Counted from the first letter of the stretch, positions 20,601 through 33,300 are shown. The stretch is DNA of 64,000 nt from Diplodia intermedia (GCA_021495925.1 JAKEKT010000067.1:141527-205526), one strand, 5' to 3'. The notes: generated by a model not told the origin, from the sequence alone. Numbers and translations: made by a program.

Positions 20601-22319
20601 CTAATCATACTTAAGTCGGAGTGTCTGCGCCGGTTCTTTAAGTGCCCAGCACCCATCGTCGCCAAAGCGAAGTACTTTGTCGATCGCAGTGCAGTCTTTC
20701 TGGAGCAACGGCCAGACATCCTGCACAGCCCTCGCGAGGGCTTGTAGCTTCGCGAATCCGCTCCTCTCCACAAATCTTCTAGGCCAGTCAACACCTATGG
20801 TCGCCAGCCAGACGGCTTCGCTGCAGTTAAGGGAATCCTGGAGCTGATACCATTTTCTGGCATATCTAAGGCGATCTTCAAACGCCCTCGCTTCCTGGCC
20901 GTATTTGTCCGGCCGCTTGGTCACATCCTTGAGCGAGTGGCATTTCTCCTGCAGCTCCTTTGCCGCTTCTGTTGGGTCCGGGCGCGTTATTAAGAAGAGA
21001 TTCATCCTGGCTTGTGTAGAGGCCTTGGAACATCCACTGGAACCTTTTCTTCCCAAACCGCTCTCATGTCCCCCCTGTCGCTTCTTCTGCACCGCTTTCA
21101 CTGCATCGTGAAAGGTTTTGTACAGGCGCACCATGGTGGCGCAATAATCCGCCTGGGATAAGGCCAAATCTCTCTCTTTGGTGAAGGAATCGTTCCATAC
21201 ATGTCGAAACAACGCTTCAGCTTCGCCTGGTTGGCGGCCACCCGGGCCCACGGCATCATCCTCCCTAGTGGCTGGAGCGGCGACACCGGACTCGTCGCTG
21301 TCCTTGGCACTCCGCAGGGTGCGTAGCAACTGCCGGATCCTATCCAACACCTGATTAAGGCTTCGCTTTTATTTTATTCTTGTCAGAACGGGGTCCACGT
21401 CGATCAATGCGACCTTGGTTCTCTTCCTCCCTCTCTTTCTGTCGGTTACTCCGCGTCGTTCGGATGCATTGCTACTGCTGAGGTCACCGCTCTCGTCGCC
21501 GTCGCTGTCCTCGCAGCCGTCTCCGCCATCATTTCTTCCATGAGCGGCCCGCTTTCTCAAGGCCTGTGTGGTTGAGTTACTCCCCTGGCACTCCTTCGGT
21601 TCATGCTCGGGCGCGGTCACTGCTGGGAGAGCCGCCGGCCACGCCCCATCCGAGCGTTCCGATGGAGGTGTAGCTCTTCGAATAGAGGCCCATTCGTCTC
21701 CTCCATCCTCCTCTTTCTTCGGAGAAACAGACAAGGGCTCCTCCACACCTTCCTCCATCTCCGACGAATAATGAATTGGAGTCGATATCGCCCACGGGAG
21801 TACGTCCTCTCTTTCATCCTCCTCTTTATTCGGAGAAATAGACAAGGGCTCCTCCACACCTTCCCCCATCTCCGACGACGAATAAATTGGAGTCGATATC
21901 GCCTACGGGAGTGCGTCCTCTCTTTCATCCTCCTCTTTCTTCGAAAAAACAGACAAGGGCTCCTCCACACCTTCCTCCATCTCCGACGAGCAATGAATCG
22001 GAGGCGACATCGCCTACGAGGATGCATATGCGTCTTCTACCTCCAAAGTAGAGGACGGATTTTCCTTTAGTGGTTCAGCAGTAGTAAGAAACTCAACTAA
22101 CGAGGGTTCATGTAATTGTTGCATGAAATAATAGAGCACGGAGCCTAGCTCTTTCGGCGATGGTGCTAAAAGCTTATAGCCCATTTTCGAAATGCGGTAG
22201 GCACCTCCACCGATTAAGGTCCATTCCGGTGGTTTACAGTTGGCAAGTATGCTCCCGCACGAACAGACTTCGTGGCCTTTATACATAGTCTTATTCGCCG
22301 GTTGAACCCGCGGCGACAT
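20601..22319 (-). pseudogene. Repeat-containing gene broken by three RIP-type stops
   Basis: A single frame runs from ATG at 22319 to 20601 (573 codons), interrupted only by TAG at 22016-22014, TAG at 21905-21903 and TAA at 21371-21369. No frame change is needed across them. The first ~100 residues are Cys-containing with no family I recognise. Next come three tandem 37-residue acidic repeats (MEEGVEEPLS...KKEED type, 111 bp period), an acidic/Ser region with a basic nuclear-localisation-like patch (RKRGRKRTK), and a ~250-residue helical C-terminus. In the third repeat the codon equivalent to both TAGs is TGG (21794-21792). All three stops are explained by CpA->TpA. Function unknown. An intron spanning some stops is possible but not needed. 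Confidence 0.65.
21690..22016 (-). repeat. 111-bp coding tandem repeat (3 copies)
   Basis: Three in-frame copies of a 37-codon unit inside the RIP-damaged gene. Equivalent boundary codons lie at 22016, 21905 and 21794. Copies differ by scattered substitutions. Confidence 0.8.
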
Positions 22320-22947
22320 TCATGCGTCTAGCGGTATGTGAGTGGTTTACTAAAGAACTAGGGGAGAATCGCATGGGAAGAAGAGGAGTAGGACGCTAAC
22401 CAAATGTAGATTTAATAGGTGCTAACAAAGTGCAGTTTCAACAGCTAACATTGCAAGAGACAGATGTTTGGAGTTTCGGCCGGTTTGAATCGGGTTCAGA
22501 ATTTCGATCCAGTAGCAGGTAAGCGCTGGTCCAGATGAAGGGGTGCCGCTGGTACCCCAGGGCTATTTAAGCGATTTTATAATTCCGGAAAATCATTCTA
22601 CCTCCGAGGCCGACGTATCACCTTATCGGCGTTTTAAGCCCTATTCAACTTCGAGAGCAGATCCCTTCGTGTACCCACACTCACCGCCTCCACCACCATA
22701 GTGTGACCTCGCCAATCAACTCGCGCGAATCTGCCGCGACGAATTCAAACTCCGGGAGTAACATATAGATGGCAATTTCTTTATTATAGGCGGAGCGTAG
22801 CTGCTCTGCTCGGTAGTTCGACTATCTAATTAGAAAGATATAATTAAGGACTATAGGTATAACGGTATGCTCGCTTAGTAGATAAATAGTACTATATAGA
22901 ATAATATACTCTTTTCTCTATATACTACTATTAGACCTTATCGTTGC
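22320..22947. other. Island interior, no gene
   Basis: Upstream flank of the RIP-damaged gene running to the edge of element B. Composition shifts from near-normal to AT-rich after about 22790. No coding signal. Confidence 0.4.
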
Positions 22948-24345
22948 GGTAAATTACTAAAATACCTATTTTTTTTAAAATAATTTCTAAAATACCTATA
23001 TTCTTATCGAAATATCTAGTTTTTATAAGATTTACTTAAATATTCTACTTTTAAGTATAACTTTTTATATATTTTCTTATAAATTATAAAATAGATAAAA
23101 CTAGATATATAGATAAATATATTATAAAGTAGAGTATTTAGATAAATAATATTTACTAAATTATCTAGTTTTTTTTATTAATAGCATATTCTAGACTATT
23201 TTTAAAATTAATCGCGTATTCGATCTACTAGATAACGAAAATCTATAAGAAACTAGTCTAAATAGCGAATCTACTATAGAGAATAAGAAAGAATTAGTAG
23301 AAAATAGATCTAATAGCTTTTAGAGAATTTAGAGGCATGTAGATTCGTAAAAATCTAGGTTTAGTAGCTCTTAGAGAACCTAGAAATACGCGAATTTATA
23401 GAAATCTAGTAAATTTACTATAGAAAATATAGAAGAATTAGTAGAATTCGATCTATTAGATAACGAAAATCTATAAGAAACTAGTCTAAATAGCGAATCT
23501 ATCGTAGAAAATAAAAAAGAATTAGAAGAAAATAGGCCTAGTAGCTCTTAGAGAATCTAGAAGTACGTAAATTTATAGAAATCTAGTCTAAATAGCGAAT
23601 CTACTATAGAAAATAAGAAAGAACTAGTAAATTATAGATCTAATAGCTTTTAGAAAATCTAGAAATACGAAAATTCGTAAGAAATTAACTAAAATATTCT
23701 TTCTAGCTTAATATTAAGCTAGAATCTAGATTCTAGTTTATAAAGTAACGAATTTAAGTTTAATTTTACGCTAGTTTTACGTAATTTAAAGCATTCTATG
23801 CCGAGAATATATAAAAGTATAAGAAGAAAGATACTTCGTCTTATAAAAACGAATAAAATTACTAAAAATAAAGATAAACTTATATAGAATTTTATTTTAA
23901 AGGCGTTTAATATTTATTTTACTTTATTTTCTTATAAAATACTAAAAGATTTTAAAAAAACTTATAAAGAATAGCTTAAATAGAAAATAAAAAATACGTT
24001 AATTTTAAAATTAGTTTTCTCTTAAACGGTAGAAGGTATTAAATTTTTTTTTAAATACTATTAAAATATAGTATATAAATTACTTAAATTAAGAGTTTTA
24101 CGTTTTTCTATAAAGAAACGACGTTAGAACAATTTTTTAAAAAAAATCGGGTATTTCTATAAAAGATATTTATCTAAATACCCTACTTTATATTTTATTT
24201 ATCTAAATACCCGATTTTTCGTAAATTGCGAACTTTACTTTATGTAAGGTCTATTATTTATCTAACTACCCAGATGGGTATTTTAGTAAGGGTATGGGTA
24301 TTTCAGAAATTATTTTTAAAAAACTGGGTATTTGGGTAATTTGCC
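22948..24345. mobile_element. AT-rich TIR element B (short relative of block A)
   Basis: About 1.4 kb, bounded by GGTAAATTACTAAAATACC on the left and its inverted, less mutated counterpart ending GGGTAATTTGCC on the right. The match extends roughly 55-60 bp inward. Its left ~230 bp matches block A from 16111, its middle matches about 15955-16090, and its right ~640 bp matches about 18970-19612. It therefore looks like an internally deleted, non-autonomous relative. CpA/TpG depletion is strong except in the last ~60 bp. It ends exactly where the MFS remnant begins. Confidence 0.65.
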
Positions 24346-24760
24346 GACCCGCTCAGCCAGCTCGCGTTTGGTGTACCATGTCGAGAGGGTGTATACGGCG
24401 CCTGGAATGTAGCCCGCCTCGGCCAATCCCAGAAAACTTCTGGAGATAAGGAGCCTTTCCGCTTCTTTACAATGACCTGTAGAGACGCAATAAGACCGAA
24501 GAAGAACACTTGCCCTGAGATCTGATTCTGACTAACCTGCAAGGTCAGACGACGTTTTCTAGGAGAGCGGTCCACTCACCCGTTGTAGGATCAAATTGAT
24601 GGAATCTCCAACACGACAATACCGAGAAATATGAGCTGGTTCACCGTGTTCTGGCTGATTGCAATGTCTTTGGCAGATCCTTCAGTGAGTGCACTTGCGA
24701 GATTCAAAGCGAGCAATCCAAGACAAGAGGTAGCACGGAAGAACGGTTGGAATCATTTAA
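24346..24760 (-). pseudogene. Truncated, frameshifted MFS transporter remnant
   Basis: Minus-strand fragments match the start of a major-facilitator transporter of the anion:cation symporter type. In order: NTVNQLIFLGIVVLEIPS (TM2 region), a one-base loss before what should read NLILQR, a possible small intron, SGQVFFFGLIASLQ (TM3 region), a further frame change, then RSFLGLAEAGYIPGAVYTLSTWYTKRELAER. The reading stops abruptly at 24346 where element B begins; the remaining ~350 residues are not seen on the other side of the element or elsewhere in the window. With the neighbouring FMO and PKS it may once have been the exporter of a metabolite cluster. Confidence 0.7.
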
Positions 24761-25123
24761 TTTTGATTCAGCACTCGCTTGCATCGAACATGACTGCTCG
24801 GCTTCTTTACATGCACGATTTCTGCCGTCTTCTGATCTTCCATTTTGCAGAGGTCAACCCAAGTGCAGAATCATCATCCATGAGCGAGGAAGGCGAACAC
24901 AAAAAGATCACAAGGTGCCGAACTTGCTGCATTCGCAAAGGCAATGGATGGTGGTGTTTGCTTGGCTCGATAGCGCAATGCTTCGGCGGCTTTGCGCAAT
25001 CCCCACCAAGAGACAGCGTCCGACGCTCAGGCTGCCGTGATTAGCTATCTTATCGTGCGGCCCCACTGCCATCAAAGGTAAATAAATCGCTTGCCCGGCC
25101 TTGTTCGGTCTTGCACAAGCAGC
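24761..25123. other. Spacer between MFS remnant and FMO gene
   Basis: Promoter region of the FMO gene and possible remains of the MFS 5' end. Nothing firmly identifiable. Confidence 0.35.
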
Positions 25124-26713
25124 ATGGCACCCGTGAGAAGAGTCGCCGTAGTGGGCGCTGGCCCGTCTGGAGCGATTGCGATTGATGCACTCGCCCAAGA
25201 AAAGGCATTCGACCTGATCAGAGTCTTTGAGCGTCGCGAAAGGGCTGGAGGATGCTGGTGAGTTTTCCACTTTGCGTGTGGAAAGGGCAGCGGATCGAAT
25301 GAAAACCGCAACAGGGTCGCCGACAGAGCGCCTCCACCAAATCTTCAGGGCTTCGGAGCTCTTGCAAAACGCAGCGCCGATCCTCCAATCGATATACCAC
25401 CGACACTTCCAGCACGAACGCCGAAATCCCCGCACCAACGCTTTTCCGAGTCCTCTGTCTACCCTTACCTCGAGACCAATGTAGCGGCGCTACCCATGTC
25501 CTTCTCCCAAGAGCCAATCCCCGAGGTTCGCTCAGAATGGTCTGTTGCTGCGCATGGGGCAGACACTCCTTTCAGGCACTGGACCGTGATGCAAAAGTAT
25601 ATTAGTGATCTTATCCAGAGAAATGGCTATCAGGACTATGTGGAATATAGCACTGCTGTTGAAAAAGTCGAAAAGGTGGGAGGCAGGTGGAAGGTCATCC
25701 TCAGGAAAGCAGGAGCAGAGAGTGACTATTGGTGGGCGGAGTATTTTGACGCAGTTGTGGTTGCGAGCGGGCACTACCACGTGCCTTACATCCCTAACAT
25801 TGAAGGTCTCGAGGACTTTGAGCTGCAGCGGCCTGGCAGTGTTCTGCATTCCAAGATGTACCGCGGACGTGAAGCATTTCGCGGAAAGGTTTGTTGATCT
25901 CACCCAAGTGCGGACAGGTGCTGACAACTTCCAGCGAGTTGTCGTGGTCGGTGCTTCCGTGTCTGCCGCTGATATTGCGGTTGATCTCGTGGGAGCAGCG
26001 CAGTCACCAGTCCATGCGGTAGTCAAGGGCCACAACGCCAACATCTACTTTGGGGATGTTGCATTCAAGCATCCAGGGATCAAGGAGCAACCGTCCATCT
26101 CACAGATCCGCACCTCGGGAGGGTCTCGGACGGTATACTTTGAAGACGGTGGCCAGGTTGAAAATGTTGATCACATCATCTTCGGCACCGGATACTCGTG
26201 GTCGCTGCCGTTCCTCCCGGACGTGGAGATCCGCAACAACCGCATACCTGGGCTGTATCAGCATGTCGTATATCAAAAAGATCCGACGCTGCTGTTCGTT
26301 GGCGCTGTAGGTGTGCTCTCCCGGGTTGGCAGTGGTGCGCTAACAGCTCCCAGGTAGGAGCAGGGTTGACGTTCAAGATTTTCGAATGGCAGGCCGTGTT
26401 GGCAGCCAGGATCCTGGCTGGACGCGCGATACTACCGCCCCTTGAAGAACAAAAGAAATGGGAGACTGATCGCATCGCGGCGAGGGGAGATGGCGCGAAA
26501 TTTACGCTAGTGTTCCCAGAGTTCGAAGACTACTTCGAGACAGTGCGTGCTCTTGCGGGCCCAGGCGTCGAAGGCAGGGGTAGACGGTTGCCAAAGTTCG
26601 ACAAGGCGTGGGTTGAAGCCTTCATGGCGGGACACGAGAGACGAAAAGCTCTGTGGAAGCGGTGGAACGCAGAGGCCAAGCGTGCCAGCGGATCGCAGCG
26701 GGCCAAGTTGTAG
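25124..26713 (+). CDS. Flavin-containing monooxygenase (FMO-like)
   Basis: NADPH- and FAD-dependent oxygenase. Four exons, 25124-25257, 25315-25888, 25935-26306 and 26354-26713 (introns 57, 46 and 47 bp), sum to 480 codons, 479 aa. The FAD Rossmann motif is at residues 11-16 (GAGPSG). An FMO-type fingerprint VVASGHYHVPYIP follows near residue 205. The NADPH motif VVVGASVSA begins exon 3 (~residue 238), and FGTGYSWSLPF matches the late ATG-containing motif of the family. Intron 1 restores the W after GGC and avoids an in-frame stop. It is oriented with the PKS 650 bp downstream, consistent with a tailoring role, but FMOs also occur outside clusters. Confidence 0.85.
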
Positions 26714-27363
26714 GTGAAGGGCGGCGGGAATCAGGTTGCCGCTGGCCCGTGTGCGGGGGCTAGAGCGAAAGCGTGCAGCCGGCACCAGTTGCCGCCTACC
26801 GGATCGGAGCAACCTCTCCCGCGGCCCACAATCTCGCTGTCTCAGCTCGAGTCAATTCTGCCTCTTCAACACGTCTGCATGAAACCTAGGGCATCGGTGC
26901 TCGTCGGCACCCTGACTCCGGATTCGTGTCGATCCTGGAAAGCCCATGGTGGCCTCAACCTCAACCCCACCCCGCTGCAGCAACACGGCCGTTAGGAACC
27001 ACCAATGAATACAATATACTTTCTCTTGTGTGCCGCCCATCATGTGGCTCCCACCTCAATCGCGTGTGTTGATGTGCGCAGATCTCGAGGTGATGAGCTG
27101 GCTGATCGTCAATCGCCGTGAGGATTTACCGCTCGCCATGCAGGTACAGCAAGAGCTCTCTGTCCATCGCGGAGTTCCCCGGAGTTTCTGACCGGTCATG
27201 AAACCCTCTGTACCCGCGCCTTCGTACCGACGAAAGTGCTGCGCTGGCCTGCTGCTGGAATTCGGCATGGCGCTCCACATATAAAAAGTGGTACGTGAGC
27301 CTCTCACCGCCCCTAGGACCTATCCCTCAAGCAACCCGGCTCTCTGTCTCGATCAACACCGCC
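26714..27363. other. FMO-PKS intergenic region
   Basis: Holds the PKS promoter, including the TATA element below. No coding sequence. Confidence 0.45.
27280..27288 (+). promoter_or_regulatory. TATA box of the PKS gene
   Basis: TATAAAAAG lies 84 bp upstream of the PKS ATG, a good position for a core promoter in a filamentous fungus. Functional status is inferred. Confidence 0.5.
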
Positions 27364-30300
27364 ATGGCCGTCTCCGATGCTGAAAATGCTCGCCCCGACG
27401 ACGTTGCCATCGTTGGCCTTGCTTTCCGTGGCCCCGGTGATGCTTCGAGCCCCGAGAGGCTTTGGGACATGCTAGTCCACAGCCGCCCCGCCTTCTCCAG
27501 CGTGCCTAGGAGCAAGTGGTCCCACGAGGGCCATTACCACCCTTCCCCGGCAAGAGGAGGAAGCACATCTGTCAACGGCGGCCACTTCCTCGACACCACC
27601 CAAGATGGAACCCGGTTTGATGCGGCTTTCTTCGACATGCGCAGGCCCGAGGTCCTTTCTATGGACCTGCAACAACGCATCGCCTTGGAAAGCGTTTATG
27701 AGGCCGTCGAGAATGCTGGACTTACCCTGGAGAAGGTGAGGGGCTCGAAAACGAGTGTCTTCGCAGCCGCCACCAATGATGATACTCGTGCCATTCTTGG
27801 CATGGACCCCGACTTTGCTTTGGAACACAAGCACACGGGAACTTCGAAATCCATCATCGCCAACAGAGTCAGCTGGTTCTATGACTTCAGGGGGTGCAGC
27901 ATGACCCTCGATACGGCATGCAGCAGCAGTTTGGTGGCCTTGCACACTGCTTGTGGCGATTTGCGCCAGGGCCAGTCTACAATGGTTTGTACTTCATTGG
28001 CATGTCTCTTCCACGACTATACTGACGGTGTAGTCAATCGTTTGTGGCGTCAATGTCATTGAAAATCCAGAGTCGATGTACGGCATGGATCGAGAGTGAG
28101 TTCCTCCTTGACGTTCAATTGCCTTTATCGGCTGACCCCCTGACTATTTAGTGGTCTCCTTTCTTCCGATGGAACGTGCTTTCCATTTGATACTCGTGCA
28201 AACGGATCTTCTCGTGGTGAAGGTGTTGGTGCAATCATTCTGAAGCCCCTCCTGGCAGCCGTCCGCGATGGCGACACCATCCGCGCTGTTATTCGCGGGA
28301 CAGGTAATGAATGCGGAACATTTTGCAATGAGTCGAAACTGATCGCATGATAGGCGCAAACCAAGTCGGCCGTGGCGACGGACAACTGACCTTGCCCAGC
28401 CAGAAAGCTCAAGAGGAATTGATTCGACAAGTATACGATTCCGCCAAATTGGATCTCAACACAACCGCTTTTGTAGAGGCCCATGGTGTTGGTAGCCCTA
28501 CTGCTGATGTAGAAGAAGCGAGAGCGATTGCTGGCGTTTGGAAGGACCGACCGGAACCGCTCTATGTTGGAGCCGCAAAAGCTAACCATGGCCATCTTGA
28601 AGGTGCTTCCGGGGTTGCCTCAATAATCAAGGTCGTTCTGGCTCTGGAGAGGGGTATCATCCCCCCGAATATCAACTTTGAAAAGGCGCACCCCGAGATC
28701 GACACTGAAGCGTGGAACATCAAGTTCCCTCTGACAGCAACATCCTGGCCTCCGGAATGTGTCAGAAGGGCTTCTGTGAATTCCTTTGGATTTGGCGGTA
28801 CTAATGCGCATGTGGTGCTTGACGATGCGTACAGCTATCTTCGAGAGCGTCAGCTACGTGGAATCCACCGGACAGAAATCTCCGAGAGCCGCAGAACGTC
28901 GACAAGTGGAGACTTGGAAGATCGGCCCAAGTATAGGATCTTCACCTGGTCGGCCAAAGATCAAGACGGCATCAATAGATGCCTTTCAGCCTACTCGCAC
29001 CATTTGGCGTCTCTGTCGACTGACAGGCCGCATGCATACCTTAGCGACCTGGCTCACACTCTCGCTGAGAGACGTTGTCGCTTCCCATGGAGCTTCGCTG
29101 TTGCTGCCGAGTCTGTCGAGGAACTGACCGAGGCCATTTCAAACCGATCGGGGGTGGCTCGTCCAATGGAAACCCCCAGTATCGGGTTCCTGTTCACCGG
29201 GCAAGGGGCACAGTGGTACGCCATGGGAAGGGAACTTCTCGCATATCCTGTGTTCAAGGAGACCGTCGAACTGGCAAGTGACTTCATCGCCTCGTTACGC
29301 TGCCCATGGAGTGTGTTTGATGAATTGTTGAAGAGCGAGGAGGAGAGCAGGATCGATGAACCCTACATTGCGCAAACGTTGTGCACTGTAATTCAGATTG
29401 CTCTGGTGGACCTTTTGTCATCATGGGGCATCACACCTGCCTACGTTCTCGGCCATTCCACGGGAGAACCCGCGGCTGCCTACTGCGCAGGTGCTTTGGA
29501 CCAACGGAGTGCGTTGAGGATTTCATACTACCGTGGAATGATTGCGTCAAGACCGGCATCTACAAAGGGAAGCATGCTCGCAGCGCTATGGGCCTCTGCA
29601 AGCGATGCGAACAGCAGCAGATACCGTTCTTTGGTCGGTGACCTTTCGGTGGGGAGTTTGGTCGGGGGCAAGGATGTTCAGATTTTCTCGTCCATTACCG
29701 GCCAGAAAATCGACGTTGCGGAGATGAGCCGACCGGACTACTGGATCGAAGCCCTGCAGGCGACGTCAAAGTTCGATGACGCTTTGCAGAGTTTGTGTTC
29801 AACCTTGGTGAACGAGAATTCGGCATCATCGAAGCTCATAGAGATTGTGGGTCACGCTGCTAATTCGCTTCGAACGAAAACTAACTGAGTTGATAGGGGC
29901 CTACCTCGACGTTCTCAAACTCCCTCGAGGATGCTGCAGCCGATGAACCCGCATTTGACAAGATTGGATACCAGACGGTCCTGCTGAAGCATAGGCATGC
30001 TACAGCCACCCTGCTATCTACAGTTGCCACGTTGTTTGTAGACGGCCACCCCGTAGATCTCCACAGGATCAATCACGGCGACGAAGATCCCGAGCTCTTG
30101 GTAGATCTTCCTCCTTACGCCTTCGATCGCAGCCTAGAGTCATGGTGCGAGAGCCGAAGGAGTCAAGTTTGGCGCTTCCGCAAATGGCCTCGCCACGACA
30201 TTTTAGGATCCCCGGTGCCGGACTGGAATGAGAACGAACCGCAATGGAGAAATTGCATCCGCCTGTCGGAGCTTCCTTGGCTTAAGGATTATAAAATCAC

Positions 30301-33300
30301 CGGCCATGTGGTCTTTCCAGGCGTGTCGTTCTTAAACATGGCCATCGAAGGCGTTACACAACTAGCCTCGGGGAAAGGGGACATCGCCGGCTTTGATTTG
30401 CGGAACGTGGTCATCTCCCACGCTCTCTTGTTGGAAGAGGACCATGAGACAGAAGTGATGCTCTCCATGCGAAAATCTTCCTTAGGAGTTGATTCTGCCT
30501 GGGATTTCTCCGTTTTCGGCTACAAACAAGACACTTGGCTTGAGTGTTGTCGAGGCTCGGTCGCGGTTGAGTTCGCATTCACAACCGGCCCTGTCGATGC
30601 AGGACGCGAAGTGGCCGAGCACAAGAAACACTTTAGAGAAATCCTCGAGCAGTGCGAAGTCGCGTGTCAAAGCAAGAGAGATCTCCGCCGCCAATATGCC
30701 GAGCTCGAGCGAGTTGGGCTTGAGTTTGGACCTCTGTTCCAGAACCTCACAGAGGTCAAGTGCGGGGATGATGACGGTCCCACTGGTCAGGCTATCGCCA
30801 CTCTCCGTATCCCAAATGTTGCTAGTTGTATGCCATGCAACTACCTTCAGCCTCATTTCATTCAATCCGCGACCCTGGACAGTCTGACCCATATGATTCC
30901 GTTTGCTTTACAGGGTGCAGCTGGCGCAGGAAACCTGAGAGAACCATCCGTTCCGATCGCCCTCAAAAGCCTCTGGATCTCTGGCCGTACCGAAACCGAG
31001 CCTGGCCACGTCTTCACCTGCCAATCTTCAGCAAGGCCCTCTTCGCACAACAAGTTCAGTGCGGAGATAACGATGTGGGATGAGGCAAGCCGGGAGGCCA
31101 GGGTCATCATCAGAGGCCTCGAGATAGGCCCCTTGCAGGAACTCGCGCTGAGAGAGGCTGGGCAGCGGCAACTCTGCTTCAAAGTGAACTGGAAACCAGA
31201 CATCGATTTGTTGGGAGAAGAGGTGCAGAACTGCTTCAGGGAATCCTTGAAGTCTTTAGAGGAGGAGGACTCTACAAATCTGAAGCGGATTCAGGACCTC
31301 CAGCTGGCTGCCGCTATCTACATTCTGGAAGCGGTCGAGCATTTCGATGACGAGAGCAACGAGCCTAAGGAACTAGCTCCCCATAAGCAAAAATACTTGG
31401 ACTGGCTTCGCATGCAGGCACGAAACTACGAGAAAGAACGCATAGGCCACCAGCTGGAGGAGTGGGATGACATTCGAAAGGACACAACGCGGAGAGATGC
31501 ATTCCTCAGAAACCTGGAGGACTCTGGTCCGGAAGGTAAACTGACTGTGCGAATGGGCAGCCACATCATCCCGACTCTAAAGGCCGAGCAAGACGCGCTC
31601 CATCTTGTGTTCATGGATTCCCTTTTGGAGGAATACTACAGTCACATGGTCGGGACGGACAAGGTCCATGCGTTGCTCAGCGCTTATCTGGACCTGTACA
31701 GCCATAAAAACCGGGACTTGCGGGTTTGTGAAGTAGGAGCAGGCACGGGGGGAGCGACTGCTTCCCTCCTCGAGGCGTTTTGTCCAAATGGGTTGCGAGG
31801 CAAGCGTTCGACCCGTCTCCGCAAGTATACCTTCACCGACATATCATCCGGATCGTTTGAGAAAGCCCAGGTGAAGTTCACCAAATGGCGGGAGGTGCTG
31901 GAGTTCAAGGCCTTGGACATTGAAAAGGATCTCACTGGTCAGGGCTTCGAGGAAGTTGAGGGGACATATGACGTCGTCATTGCGGCCAATGTTCTCCACG
32001 CGACGGCGGACTTGTCACTGGCCATGGAGAACATCTACCGTCTTTTAAAGCCGGGCGGCAAGCTCATCATCCAAGAGTTCACCCAGCCAGATTTTCTTCC
32101 GGGACCGCTTTCCTTCGGCCTCCTCCCCAATTGGTGGCGGAGTACGGAGCCGAGTCGTCAATGGGGACCGTTGCTGACCGAGAAAGGATGGGTTGCAGCA
32201 CTGAGAGAACACGGGTTTGAGAAGTCTGTCCTTCGCCTGCCAGATACGTTGAATCCCGATCTTCATGTCCAAAGCATAATCGTGGCCACGACACAGGAGG
32301 AAGAGAAGCCGCAGGCAGACATCGACATCAAGAGGACTTTCGTTGTGACTTCAGGCAGACCGGTTCTTCGAGAGCAGCTGGTTGCGGACAACTTGGCTGC
32401 ACAGCTCATGACCATGTACGCTGGTAAGCTTGACCTCAAGGTTCGATCGTTGACGTCGCTGGAGGAGCACAGCCTCAAAGATTCCTGCTGTATTGTGACT
32501 GTCGAGCTGGGGAATGCTCTTCTCGCAGGAGACATCGGATCAGAGGAGTGGACGGCCATGCGGAAGCTTCTGACAACAGCAAACGGGGTGATTTGGACGA
32601 CCATGGATCCCTTCGAAAACCCGAAGGTCGGCTTGTCCACTGGGCTACTGCGTACGCTCCGCTGGGAGAGAGAGCGAGATGGATGCGACCTCACCACAGT
32701 GGCCTTTGAAGACTCGGAGAAGAATGAGAGCGAGATGGCTCGCCACATCAGAAGGATCTACAGGCGGCACTTTGTCGAGGGCCGTGACAAGAATGCCGAG
32801 TATTTGGTTCGCGGGAATCTGGTCCGCACCAACCGCTTGGTCGAGGCGGCGTATGCGAACGACTTCATCAGCGCCAGCTGTGCCAAGCCCGTCCCCCAAC
32901 CCCAAACCTTCGGTGCGGACAAGTCAAGAGCCCTCAAGCTCAGTATGTTTTTTCTCTCTCCGCAGAACCCCACTTTATTTGCCGTACAAGTGCTGACTGA
33001 ATGAACAGGCATTGCTACGCCGGGCCAATTCGACTCTTTGCGCTTCGTTGATGATCCAGAGCTCGCAAACCCTCTCCCTGAGAACTATATCGAGGTGGAG
33101 ATCAAGGCTGCCGGTCTCAATTACAGGGATGTCCTTGCAGCCAAAGGTGAAATCCCGGCGAATGTGTTGGGCACCGAAGGTGCAGGATTCGTGACACGCG
33201 TCGGCCCCCACGTAACCGACATTGAGCTCGGTGATCGAGTAATCGTCCTCTCAGCCGAATGCGGCACCTTCCAGACGTACGCCAGGGCACCAAGAGATGC

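Noticed and set aside
15446..24345. One large composite transposon carrying the damaged gene as cargo
   Set aside because: The outer ends are inverted as expected, but the two flanks are not parts of one interrupted gene and no target duplication is visible. Separate insertions are simpler.
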